From contig NZ_DAMAZC010000002.1 in assembly GCF_032075065.1 (NCBI RefSeq), positions 1 to 64,000 on the forward strand: 64,000 nucleotides of DNA. Reading direction: 5' to 3'. Within the stretch, counting starts at the first letter, position 1, and each line of letters opens with the position of its first letter. This DNA is from Atlantibacter sp032075065 (GTDB lineage Bacteria > Pseudomonadota > Gammaproteobacteria > Enterobacterales > Enterobacteriaceae). Positions 39,431 through 47,352 of this stretch are shown one piece after another. Both the position numbers and the translations under genes were made by a program. The notes under the pieces are model-generated. The model was not told where the DNA came from and ran no database searches. It worked only from the letters and a program-made list of their open reading frames with translations.

Positions 39431-40194
39431 GTCAGCCACTTTTAAGCGTTGAAGGCCTGATGATGCGTTTTGGCGGCCTGCTGGCGGTCAACAATGTCTC
39501 TCTGGAACTGCGTGAACATGAAATCGTGTCGTTAATCGGCCCGAACGGCGCAGGGAAAACCACGGTGTTCAACTGCCTGACCGGTTTTTATAAGCCGACA
39601 GGCGGCACCATTAAACTGCGCGACAAGCATCTTGAGGGCCTGCCGGGCCAGCAAATCGCGCGCATGGGCGTGGTGCGTACCTTCCAGCACGTGCGCCTGT
39701 TCCGCGAAATGACGGTGATTGAAAACCTGCTGGTGGCACAGCATCAGCAGTTAAAAACCGGTCTGTTTTCCGGCCTGCTGAAAACCCCTGCGTTTCGCCG
39801 TACCCAGAGCGAAGCGCTGGATCGCGCCGCCACCTGGCTCGACCGTATCGGGCTGCTGGCGCACGCTAACCGCCAGGCCAGTAACCTGGCCTACGGCGAC
39901 CAGCGCCGTCTGGAGATTGTGCGCTGCATGGTGACCCAGCCGGAAATTCTGATGCTGGATGAACCGGCGGCGGGCCTGAACCCGAAAGAAACCAAAGAAC
40001 TGGATGAGCTGATCGTCGAGCTGCGCGACCACCACAACACCACCATCCTGCTGATTGAGCATGATATGAAACTGGTGATGGGGATTTCCGATCGCATTTA
40101 CGTGGTAAACCAGGGCACGCCGCTGGCGAATGGCACGCCGGAGCAGATCCGTAATAACCCTGATGTAATCCGCGCATACCTGGGCGAGGCATAA
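39427..40194 (+). CDS. livG: Branched-chain amino-acid ABC ATPase LivG
   Basis: 255 residues. Walker A is GPNGAGKTTVFNCLTG (~residue 38), the signature is the divergent LAYGDQRRLEIVR usual for LivG proteins, and Walker B is ILMLDEPAAGLNP. It forms a heterodimer with LivF to power uptake of Leu/Ile/Val. Overlaps livM by four bases; one base separates it from livF. Confidence 0.96.
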   Translation: MSQPLLSVEGLMMRFGGLLAVNNVSLELREHEIVSLIGPNGAGKTTVFNCLTGFYKPTGGTIKLRDKHLEGLPGQQIARMGVVRTFQHVRLFREMTVIENLLVAQHQQLKTGLFSGLLKTPAFRRTQSEALDRAATWLDRIGLLAHANRQASNLAYGDQRRLEIVRCMVTQPEILMLDEPAAGLNPKETKELDELIVELRDHHNTTILLIEHDMKLVMGISDRIYVVNQGTPLANGTPEQIRNNPDVIRAYLGEA

Positions 40195-40195
40195 G

Positions 40196-40909
40196 ATGGA
40201 AAAAGTCATGTTGTCTTTTGACAAAGTCAGCGCCCACTACGGCAAAATCCAGGCGCTGCACGACGTCAGTTTGCAGATCAAGCAGGGTGAAATCGTCACC
40301 CTGATCGGGGCCAACGGCGCGGGTAAAACCACGCTGCTCGGCACGCTGTGCGGCGATCCGCGCGCGACCAGCGGGCGTATCGTGTTTGACGGCAAAGATA
40401 TTACCGACTGGCATACCGCCAAAATCATGCGTGAAGCGGTGGCGATTGTGCCGGAAGGGCGCCGCGTGTTCTCTCGCATGACGGTGGAAGAGAACCTGGC
40501 GATGGGCGGCTTTTTTGCCGATCGCCAGCAGTATCACGAACGCATCGAGCGGGTGTACCAGCTGTTTCCACGCCTGCACGAGCGCCGCATCCAGCGCGCG
40601 GGCACCATGTCCGGCGGCGAACAGCAGATGCTGGCGATTGGCCGCGCCCTGATGAGCCAGCCGCGCTTGCTGCTGCTGGACGAACCGTCGCTGGGTCTCG
40701 CGCCGATCATCATCCAGCAGATTTTCGATACCATCGAACAGCTGCGCGAAGAGGGAATGACCATCTTCCTGGTAGAGCAGAACGCCAACCAGGCGCTGAA
40801 GCTTGCCGATCGCGGCTATGTGCTGGAAAACGGCCACGTGGTGCTATCCGATACCGGTGATGCGCTGCTGGCAAACGAAGCGGTGCGTAGCGCGTATTTG
40901 GGTGGTTAA
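40196..40909 (+). CDS. livF: Branched-chain amino-acid ABC ATPase LivF
   Basis: 237 residues starting MEKVMLSFDKVSAHYGKIQA. Walker A is GANGAGKTTLLGTLCG (~residue 41), the signature is MSGGEQQMLAIGRAL and Walker B is LLLLDEPSLGLAP. It is the partner of LivG. It ends the operon; a terminator follows within 25 bases. Confidence 0.96.
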   Translation: MEKVMLSFDKVSAHYGKIQALHDVSLQIKQGEIVTLIGANGAGKTTLLGTLCGDPRATSGRIVFDGKDITDWHTAKIMREAVAIVPEGRRVFSRMTVEENLAMGGFFADRQQYHERIERVYQLFPRLHERRIQRAGTMSGGEQQMLAIGRALMSQPRLLLLDEPSLGLAPIIIQQIFDTIEQLREEGMTIFLVEQNANQALKLADRGYVLENGHVVLSDTGDALLANEAVRSAYLGG

Positions 40910-40929
40910 GGTTTTTATCCTCTGAGCAA

Positions 40930-40953
40930 GGAGCCGCCAGGCTCCTTTTTTTT
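40930..40953 (+). terminator. livKHMGF terminator
   Basis: Stem GGAGCC / GGCTCC with a GCCA loop followed by eight T. Confidence 0.9.
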
Positions 40954-40996
40954 ACGTCTCAGTTGTAAAACTGATTTGCATGTATAGGGAGGTTCT

Positions 40997-41205
40997 ATGC
41001 AAACCATGAATTACAGCGAAGCACGTCAAAATTTGGCAGCTGCTCATGATAGCGCCGCGTCACTATTATCCGACGGGGTCACAAACCCGTAGTGATCATT
41101 AGCGTAGAAGAGTTCGAACGCTATCAGTCCACAAAAATGGATATGGAGTTTGCAGACATTATGACGGTTCACGGCAATGAAATTCAGGAACTGGCGGATA
41201 AATAA
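40997..41205 (+). pseudogene. Phd/YefM-family antitoxin, frameshifted
   Basis: From ATG 40997 (ribosome site AGGGAGG) the frame reads MQTMNYSEARQNLAAAHDSA, the standard start of Phd/YefM-type antitoxins, then goes off and stops at 41090-41092. The +1-shifted frame from about 41059 continues the family sequence, VTIIRRGHKPVVIISVEEFE, then ERYQSTKMDMEFADIM and ends QELADK at 41205. About four to five codons plus one base are missing at the junction. As it stands it cannot make a full antitoxin. Confidence 0.8.
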
Positions 41206-41207
41206 CA

Positions 41208-41282
41208 ATTCTGTTTATCTCAGCGGAAGAGATAATGCGTTTTCACGACAGCCAGCCAATTGCAAGCATCGCAGTAAGGCAA
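41208..41282 (+). pseudogene. Remnant of a Doc-like toxin gene
   Basis: Directly after the antitoxin stop a short frame reads ILFISAEEIMRFHDSQPIAS. This resembles the N-terminus of Doc (death-on-curing) toxins, which are usually encoded just after such antitoxins. Only about 20-25 codons remain, and the Fic-type catalytic region is gone; a terminator stands in its place. Recognition rests on a short segment. Confidence 0.6.
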
Positions 41283-41293
41283 GTCCTTTTCCG

Positions 41294-41318
41294 AAAAAAG
41301 AGCCGAAAGGCTCTTTTC
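41294..41318 (+). terminator. Terminator after the antitoxin/toxin remnant
   Basis: Stem AAAAGAGCC / GGCTCTTTT with a GAAA tetraloop (41296-41317), followed by T-rich sequence. Confidence 0.85.
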
Positions 41319-41376
41319 TTTGTCTCATTTGCTATTGTCCCGGAGGGAAATTATTCACCTTGCAAAGGAGCGTCGA

Positions 41377-41676
41377 ATGACCCTTTCTTCTGTAAAACGC
41401 GTTTTATACCTATCGCTTATTGTCGTTGTGCCTGCCGTCGCTAATCCTGTTGAGACATCCAAACCCGATCTTCACGACCCGCAAATATGGCAAACGTCAC
41501 CGGAGCCGCTCAGCGCGCAAGAAAAGGAAGAACAGTGCCGGGTATTTCAGACCTCTGCTTGCCCGTATGCTCAGGACACGCAGTCTGATATTCAGCGTGA
41601 AGCGCAGCGCCGTGAACAAAGCCGTTATGACAATATTCGGAAAGAAGGGGAGTGGCGTCGGGTTAAACCGCGTTAA
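41377..41676 (+). CDS. Small secreted hypothetical protein
   Basis: 99 residues starting MTLSSVKRVLYLSLIVVVPA with AAGGAG six bases upstream. The N-terminus is a signal peptide, probably cleaved after VANP or nearby. The mature ~80 residues are charged, with two Cys (QCRVF and SACPYA, ~residues 55-63) that could form a disulfide, and a highly charged C-terminal half (REAQRREQSRYDNIRKEGEW). I do not recognise the family. It stands alone between livF and ugpB. Confidence 0.75.
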   Translation: MTLSSVKRVLYLSLIVVVPAVANPVETSKPDLHDPQIWQTSPEPLSAQEKEEQCRVFQTSACPYAQDTQSDIQREAQRREQSRYDNIRKEGEWRRVKPR

Positions 41677-41733
41677 TCTTTATTTTCTTCTTAGTGTTAC
41701 CGTTTTTCGCCGCTGATATTACCGTAATTTTTG

Positions 41734-41786
41734 CTGTCATCTTTGTGTAATCAAAAAGTTATTTTTCTGTCATTCGCGCATGTCAT
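41734..41786 (+). promoter_or_regulatory. PhoB boxes of the ugp operon
   Basis: CTGTCATCTTTGTGTAAT (41734-41751) has the two 11-base-spaced TGTCAT-like repeats of a Pho box. A second CTGTCAT ... TGTCAT element is at 41767-41786. The sequence from 41759 to the ugpB start is very like the E. coli ugpB promoter. Induction by phosphate starvation through PhoB is expected. Confidence 0.75.
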
Positions 41787-41848
41787 GTTACCTCGCGAGC
41801 ATAAAACGCGTGGTTTCGCGCATCCGGCACAACAAGAGAGATAACCGC

Positions 41849-43162
41849 ATGACATCGTTACGTACAGCTTCAGCTCTGGCGATTGGGATGGCGTTGGCCA
41901 GTCAGTCTTTCGCTGCTACCACTATTCCGTTCTGGCATTCCATGGAAGGCGAACTGGGTAAAGAAGTGGAATCCTTAGCGCAACGCTTTAACCAGACTCA
42001 CCCGGATTACCAGATTACTCCGGTGTATAAAGGTAACTACGAGCAGAGCCTGGCGGCCGGGATTGCGGCGTTCCGCACCGGGAATGCCCCGGCGATTTTG
42101 CAGGTGTATGAAGTGGGCACCGCGACCATGATGGCGTCGAAAGCCATCAAACCGGTGTACGAAGTGTTCAGCGATGCGGGCATCAAGTTTGACGAATCCC
42201 AGTTTGTGCCGACGGTGTCCGGCTACTACACCGACGCGAAAAGCGGCCACCTGCTATCGCAGCCGTTTAACAGCTCCACCCCGGTGCTGTACTACAACAA
42301 AGACGCCTTCAAAAAAGCCGGTTTAGACCCGGAGCAGCCGCCGAAAACCTGGCAGGAGCTGGCGGATTACACCGCGAAGCTGAAAGCCGCCGGGATGAAG
42401 TGCGGCTATGCCAGCGGCTGGCAAGGCTGGATCCAGATTGAAAACTTTAGCGCCTGGCACGGCCTGCCGGTCGCTACTGAGAATAACGGCTTTAACGGCA
42501 CTAACGCAGTGCTGGAGTTCAACAAGCCGGAGCAGGTGAAGCATATCGCCATGCTGCAAGAGCTGAACAAGAAAGGGGATTTCACCTATTTTGGTCGTAA
42601 GGATGAATCCACCGAGAAGTTCTATAACGGCGACTGCGCCATCACCACCGCCTCTTCCGGTTCGCTGGCAGACATCCGCCACTACGCCAAATTTAACTAC
42701 GGCGTGGGGATGATGCCATACGATGCCGACGCCAAAGGCGCGCCGCAAAACGCCATTATCGGCGGTGCCAGCCTGTGGGTCATGCAGGGTAAAGACAAAG
42801 AAACTTATAAAGGCGTCGCCGAGTTCCTCGACTTCCTGGCGAAGCCGGAAAACGCCGCCGAATGGCATCAGAAAACCGGCTATCTGCCAATCACCAAAGC
42901 GGCCTATGACCTGACCCGCGAGCAGGGCTTTTACGATAAAAACCCCGGCGCGGACATCGCTACCCGTCAGATGCTGAACAAGCCGCCGTTGGATTACACC
43001 AAAGGGCTGCGTCTGGGCAACATGCCGCAAATTCGCACCGTGGTTGATGAAGAACTGGAAAGCGTCTGGACCAATAAGAAAACGCCTCAGCAGGCGCTGG
43101 ACGCCGCTGTTGAGCGTGGCAACCAGCTGTTGCGCCGCTTCGAACAATCCACCAAATCCTGA
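41849..43162 (+). CDS. ugpB: sn-Glycerol-3-phosphate-binding protein UgpB
   Basis: 437 residues starting MTSLRTASALAIGMALASQS, a signal peptide cleaved near SFA-AT. The mature protein is very close to E. coli UgpB (TTIPFWHSMEGELGKEVESL, GNYEQSLAAGIAAFRTGNAP, YLPITKAAYDLTREQGFY). It captures glycerol-3-phosphate and glycerophosphodiesters in the periplasm. The frame extends 23 codons upstream, into the promoter region, and is not used. First gene of ugpBAECQ. Confidence 0.96.
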   Translation: MTSLRTASALAIGMALASQSFAATTIPFWHSMEGELGKEVESLAQRFNQTHPDYQITPVYKGNYEQSLAAGIAAFRTGNAPAILQVYEVGTATMMASKAIKPVYEVFSDAGIKFDESQFVPTVSGYYTDAKSGHLLSQPFNSSTPVLYYNKDAFKKAGLDPEQPPKTWQELADYTAKLKAAGMKCGYASGWQGWIQIENFSAWHGLPVATENNGFNGTNAVLEFNKPEQVKHIAMLQELNKKGDFTYFGRKDESTEKFYNGDCAITTASSGSLADIRHYAKFNYGVGMMPYDADAKGAPQNAIIGGASLWVMQGKDKETYKGVAEFLDFLAKPENAAEWHQKTGYLPITKAAYDLTREQGFYDKNPGADIATRQMLNKPPLDYTKGLRLGNMPQIRTVVDEELESVWTNKKTPQQALDAAVERGNQLLRRFEQSTKS

Positions 43163-43169
43163 TAAGTCT

Positions 43170-43207
43170 CGCCCCTCACGCTGGCCGCGCGCCGGGTGAG
43201 GGGTTTT
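43170..43207 (+). terminator. Intercistronic hairpin between ugpB and ugpA (possible attenuator)
   Basis: Stem CCCCTCAC / GTGAGGGG with a GC-rich loop followed by TTTTTATT. It looks like a terminator inside the operon and may make ugpB, the binding protein, more abundant than the permease genes, or protect the ugpB mRNA 3' end. Confidence 0.7.
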
Positions 43208-43221
43208 TATTGAGTAACGCT

Positions 43222-44109
43222 ATGTCCTCATCACGCCCGGTATTCCAGTCCGGCTGGTTGCCGTATCTGCTGTTATTGCCCCAACTTGCTATCACGGTGG
43301 TGTTTTTTATCTGGCCCGCCGGGGAAGCGCTCTGGTATTCGGTGCAAAGTGTCGATCCCTTTGGCTTATCCAGCGAGTTTGTCGGCCTGGATAACTTTCA
43401 CCAACTGCTGAACGACAGCTACTACCTCGACGCGTTCTGGACCACCATCAAGTTTAGCGCCATGGTGACGTTTTTCGGCCTGGTCAGCTCGCTGTTTTTC
43501 GCCGCTCTGGTGGATTATGTGGTGCGCGCCAGCCGTCTGTATCAAACCCTAATGCTGCTGCCCTACGCCGTCGCCCCCGCGATTGCCGCCGTGCTGTGGA
43601 TTTTCCTGTTTAATCCCGGACGCGGGCTGATTACCCACTGGCTGGAGCTGATGGGCTATCAGTGGAATCACGCCCAGAACAGCGGGCAGGCAATGTTCCT
43701 GGTGGTGTTCGCCTCGGTGTGGAAGCAGATCAGCTATAACTTCCTGTTTTTCTTCGCCGCGTTGCAGTCGATACCCCGCTCGCTGGTGGAAGCGGCGGCC
43801 ATTGACGGTGCCGGTCCGGTGCGCCGGTTCTTTAAACTGTCGCTGCCGCTAATTGCCCCGGTGAGCTTCTTCCTGCTGGTGGTGAATCTGGTTTATGCCT
43901 TCTTCGACACCTTCCCGGTGATCGACGCCGCCACCGCAGGCGGGCCGGTGCAGGCGACGACAACGCTTATCTACAAAATCTACCGGGAAGGCTTTGCCGG
44001 GCTGGATCTGTCGGCCTCGGCGGCGCAGTCGGTGGTGCTAATGGCGCTGGTGATTGTGCTGACGGTAGTGCAGTTCCGCTACGTTGAAAAAAGGGTGCGA
44101 TACCAATGA
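43222..44109 (+). CDS. ugpA: Glycerol-3-phosphate ABC permease UgpA
   Basis: 295 residues starting MSSSRPVFQSGWLPYLLLLP (a start four codons earlier is possible). Six membrane spans; the coupling EAA region is SIPRSLVEAAAIDGAGPVRR (~residue 195). It matches E. coli UgpA and pairs with UgpE. It overlaps ugpE by four bases. Confidence 0.95.
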   Translation: MSSSRPVFQSGWLPYLLLLPQLAITVVFFIWPAGEALWYSVQSVDPFGLSSEFVGLDNFHQLLNDSYYLDAFWTTIKFSAMVTFFGLVSSLFFAALVDYVVRASRLYQTLMLLPYAVAPAIAAVLWIFLFNPGRGLITHWLELMGYQWNHAQNSGQAMFLVVFASVWKQISYNFLFFFAALQSIPRSLVEAAAIDGAGPVRRFFKLSLPLIAPVSFFLLVVNLVYAFFDTFPVIDAATAGGPVQATTTLIYKIYREGFAGLDLSASAAQSVVLMALVIVLTVVQFRYVEKRVRYQ

Positions 44110-44951
44110 TAGAACACCGCCGCGGGCTGGATATCTTCAGCCATTGTATGCTCATCCTCGGTATCGCCGTGATCCTGTTCCCGATGTACGTGGCTTTTGT
44201 TGCCGCCACCCTGGACAGCAAAGCGGTATTCGAAACCCCAATGACGCTGATCCCCGGCGGCCATCTGTGGGAAAACCTCAGCCATATCTGGCAGCACGGC
44301 GTGGGAGCCAACAGCGCGCCGTTCGGCCTGATGCTGTTTAACAGCCTGGTGATGGCGATGACCATCACGGTCGGCAAAATCGCGGTATCGATCCTGTCGG
44401 CGTTCGCCATCGTCTGGTTCCGCTTCCCTCTGCGCAATCTCTGCTTCTGGATGATTTTCATCACCCTGATGCTGCCGGTGGAAGTGCGTATTTTCCCGAC
44501 GGTGGACGTGATCGCCAACCTGAAGCTGCTCGACAGTTATACCGGGCTGACCCTGCCGCTGATGGCGTCCGCCACCGCCACCTTCCTGTTCCGCCAGTTC
44601 TTTATGACATTGCCCGATGAGCTGATAGAAGCGGCACGCATTGACGGCGCATCGCCGATGCGCTTTTTCCGCGACATCGTGCTGCCGCTTTCCCGCACCA
44701 ATCTGGCGGCGCTGTTTGTCATCACCTTTATCTACGGCTGGAACCAGTATCTGTGGCCGCTGCTGATCGTCAGCGACGTCAATCTGGGCACCGCCGTAGC
44801 GGGCATTAAAGGGATGATTTCAACCGGCGAGGGCAGTACCCAGTGGAACCAGGTGATGGCAGCGATGCTGCTGACGCTGATCCCGCCGGTGGTGATTGTA
44901 TTAGTGATGCAGCGCGCGTTTGTGCGCGGCTTAGTGGACAGTGAGAAATAA
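44106..44951 (+). CDS. ugpE: Glycerol-3-phosphate ABC permease UgpE
   Basis: 281 residues, six membrane spans. The EAA motif is LPDELIEAARIDGASPMRFF (~residue 172), contacting the ATPase. It partners UgpA. The start overlaps the ugpA stop (ATGA), and one base separates its stop from the ugpC start. Confidence 0.95.
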   Translation: MIEHRRGLDIFSHCMLILGIAVILFPMYVAFVAATLDSKAVFETPMTLIPGGHLWENLSHIWQHGVGANSAPFGLMLFNSLVMAMTITVGKIAVSILSAFAIVWFRFPLRNLCFWMIFITLMLPVEVRIFPTVDVIANLKLLDSYTGLTLPLMASATATFLFRQFFMTLPDELIEAARIDGASPMRFFRDIVLPLSRTNLAALFVITFIYGWNQYLWPLLIVSDVNLGTAVAGIKGMISTGEGSTQWNQVMAAMLLTLIPPVVIVLVMQRAFVRGLVDSEK

Positions 44952-44952
44952 C

Positions 44953-46020
44953 ATGGCTGGATTAAAGCTACAGGCAGTATCCAAAAGCTGGGACGGCAAA
45001 ACCCAGGTGATTAAGCCGTTGACCGTGGACGTGGCGGACGGCGAATTTATCGTGATGGTCGGTCCGTCGGGCTGCGGAAAATCCACGCTGCTGCGCATGG
45101 TTGCCGGGCTTGAGCGCGTCACCAGCGGTGATATCTGGATCGATAATCAACGCGTCACCGAACTGGAGCCGAAAGCGCGCGGTATCGCCATGGTATTTCA
45201 GAACTACGCGCTGTATCCGCACATGAACGTCGAAGAGAACATGGCGTGGGGGCTGAAAATTCGCGGCATGGGCAAAGGGCACATTGAGGCGCGGGTCAAT
45301 GAAGCGGCGCGTATTCTGGAGCTGGATGGCTTACTGAAACGCCGTCCGCGCGAGCTCTCCGGCGGCCAGCGCCAGCGGGTGGCGATGGGCCGCGCTATCG
45401 TGCGCGATCCGGCGGTATTTCTGTTCGATGAGCCGCTCTCCAATCTCGACGCCAAACTGCGGGTGCAAATGCGCCTTGAGCTGCAACAGCTGCACCGCCG
45501 CCTGAAAACCACCAGCCTTTACGTCACCCACGATCAGGTGGAAGCGATGACCCTGGCCCAGCGGGTCCTGGTGATGAACAAAGGCGTCGCCGAGCAGATC
45601 GGGACGCCGGTTGAAGTTTATGAACGCCCAGCGTCGCGCTTTGTGGCGAGCTTTATCGGCTCGCCCGCCATGAATCTGCTGGAGGGGCGCATTAACGCCC
45701 AGGGCACCCATTTTGACGCCGACAATTTTAGCCTGCCGCTGGGGGCGCGTCATCTGGCGCTGGCCGGGCGCGTGGTGACGCTGGGTATCCGCCCCGAACA
45801 TATTGCGCTAAGCTCACAGGCCGCAGGCGGCGTGCCGCTCAATGTGCAAACCCTCGAGATGCTGGGAGCGGACAATCTGGCGCACGGGCGGTTTGGCGAG
45901 CAAAAAGTGATTGTGCGTCTTACGCATCAACACCGGCCTGCGGCGGGCTCAACGCTCTGGCTGCATCTGCCGTCGGAGCATCTGCACTTTTTCGATGGTG
46001 AAACAGGAATACGTCTATGA
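44953..46020 (+). CDS. ugpC: Glycerol-3-phosphate ABC ATPase UgpC
   Basis: 355 residues starting MAGLKLQAVSKSWDGKTQVI. Walker A is GPSGCGKSTLLRMV (~residue 37), the signature is LSGGQRQRVAMGRA (~residue 135), Walker B is VFLFDEPLSNLD. The C-terminal ~120 residues form the MalK-like regulatory beta domain (TLGIRPEHIALSSQA). It energises the UgpAE permease. It overlaps ugpQ by four bases. Confidence 0.96.
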   Translation: MAGLKLQAVSKSWDGKTQVIKPLTVDVADGEFIVMVGPSGCGKSTLLRMVAGLERVTSGDIWIDNQRVTELEPKARGIAMVFQNYALYPHMNVEENMAWGLKIRGMGKGHIEARVNEAARILELDGLLKRRPRELSGGQRQRVAMGRAIVRDPAVFLFDEPLSNLDAKLRVQMRLELQQLHRRLKTTSLYVTHDQVEAMTLAQRVLVMNKGVAEQIGTPVEVYERPASRFVASFIGSPAMNLLEGRINAQGTHFDADNFSLPLGARHLALAGRVVTLGIRPEHIALSSQAAGGVPLNVQTLEMLGADNLAHGRFGEQKVIVRLTHQHRPAAGSTLWLHLPSEHLHFFDGETGIRL

Positions 46021-46757
46021 ATATCTGGCCTTACCCTGCGATTGTCGCCCACCGGGGCGGCGGCAAGCTGGCTCCCGAAAATACCCTGGCGGCTATCGAC
46101 GTGGGGGCGCGTTATGGGCACACCATGATCGAGTTTGACGCCAAGCTATCCAGAGACGGTCAGATCTTTTTACTGCATGACGACACACTTGAGCGCACCA
46201 GCAATGGCTGGGGGATCGCGGGCCATCTCGACTGGGACGACCTGTTGAAAGTGGACGCGGGTAGCTGGTACAGCGGCGAGTTCAAAGGCGAATCGCTGCC
46301 GCTGCTCAAAGACGTGGCTGCGCGCTGTCGTGAGCACGGCATGATGGCAAATATTGAGATCAAACCCACCACCGGCGTGGACGCGCAAACCGGTAAAGCG
46401 GTGGCGCTGGCGGCGCGTGATTTATGGCAGGGCATGACGCCACCGCTGCTGTCGTCGTTTTCGGTGGCCGCGCTGGAAGCCGCGCAACAGGCCGTGCCGG
46501 AACTGCCGCGCGGATTATTGCTGGATGAATGGCGCAGCGACTGGCGTGAACTGACATCGCGCCTTGAGTGCGTGTCGATTCACCTGAATCATAAACTGCT
46601 GGATGAGGCGCGGATCGCGGCGCTGAAGGCGGCGGGGCTGAAAATCCTGGTCTACACAGTCAACAATCCCCAGCGCGCCGCCACGCTGCTGCGCTGGGGA
46701 GTTGATAGCATTTGCACCGATCGCATCGACGAGATCGGCCCGCATTTTAAAGCTTAA
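46017..46757 (+). CDS. ugpQ: Glycerophosphodiester phosphodiesterase UgpQ
   Basis: 246 residues of the GDPD family: IVAHRGGGKLAPENTLAAI (~residue 10, catalytic HR and E-N-T), FDAKLSRDGQIFLLHDDTLE (~residue 40), and IEIKPT (~residue 117). It is cytoplasmic and hydrolyses glycerophosphodiesters entering through UgpBAEC to glycerol-3-phosphate and an alcohol. Last gene of the operon; its stop overlaps the end of the convergent yhhA by four bases. Confidence 0.95.
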   Translation: MNIWPYPAIVAHRGGGKLAPENTLAAIDVGARYGHTMIEFDAKLSRDGQIFLLHDDTLERTSNGWGIAGHLDWDDLLKVDAGSWYSGEFKGESLPLLKDVAARCREHGMMANIEIKPTTGVDAQTGKAVALAARDLWQGMTPPLLSSFSVAALEAAQQAVPELPRGLLLDEWRSDWRELTSRLECVSIHLNHKLLDEARIAALKAAGLKILVYTVNNPQRAATLLRWGVDSICTDRIDEIGPHFKA

Positions 46758-47230
46758 GGACCAATGGTTTTCAGCGGGATATTCGGCTGCGGCATGGTGG
46801 TGACGCCCTGATTACTCAGGGTGCCGTTATTGGGCCGCAGCATATCGCCGTTAGTTTTATCGGATAGCATATGCTGCTGATTATTCAGCATCCGCTCCTG
46901 GCTGGATGAGCCGTTATTTAGCATGCTGCCGCTGGTATTGGGCAGCATCTGTTGGGTTTGCGGATTCAGCTCGCCCGGCGCGGATTCTCTGATGCGCTGC
47001 GTATTGGTGTTGATCTGCGATTCAAGATGCTGCTGCTGAACCCGGGTCTGGGTCTGCAATTGCTGATTCAGCATCCCTTTCTGCTGGATTTGCTGGCTCT
47101 GCATCTGGGTTTGCATCCGCTGCTCGCTTGGATTGACGAACCCCGGCTGATTCGGGTTATTCAACACATTAATCGGCTGTGCAAAGCTACAGGGCGACAG
47201 AAGCGCCGCCAGAATTAACAGTTTTTTCAT
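46754..47230 (-). CDS. yhhA: DUF2756 secreted protein YhhA
   Basis: About 158 residues. Three ATGs in a row (47228-47236) are possible; the last two are best spaced from GAGGAGG. A signal peptide (KKLLILAALLSPCSFA) precedes a very Gln/Asn-rich, low-complexity mature part (MQTQMQSQQIQQKGMLNQQL), ending PQPNIPLKTIGP as in E. coli YhhA. Function unknown. It is convergent with ugpQ and divergent from ggt, as in E. coli. Confidence 0.9.
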   Translation of the reverse strand: MKKLLILAALLSPCSFAQPINVLNNPNQPGFVNPSEQRMQTQMQSQQIQQKGMLNQQLQTQTRVQQQHLESQINTNTQRIRESAPGELNPQTQQMLPNTSGSMLNNGSSSQERMLNNQQHMLSDKTNGDMLRPNNGTLSNQGVTTMPQPNIPLKTIGP

Positions 47231-47352
47231 CATCATTCCTCCTCGTGAGGGATCTTTTAAGTTTACTCGCTTTCCGGCATTACGATGCTTTTTTAAGAGT
47301 TGTGAACCAGGCTTAAGCGGGGGACGAGCCCCGTGAAACCCGGAGAACAACA

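Noticed and set aside
41177..41444. Short plus-strand frames covering the toxin remnant and terminator
   Set aside because: They pass through a clear terminator hairpin and only part of one matches a family (the Doc-like start), which is better described as a gene remnant.
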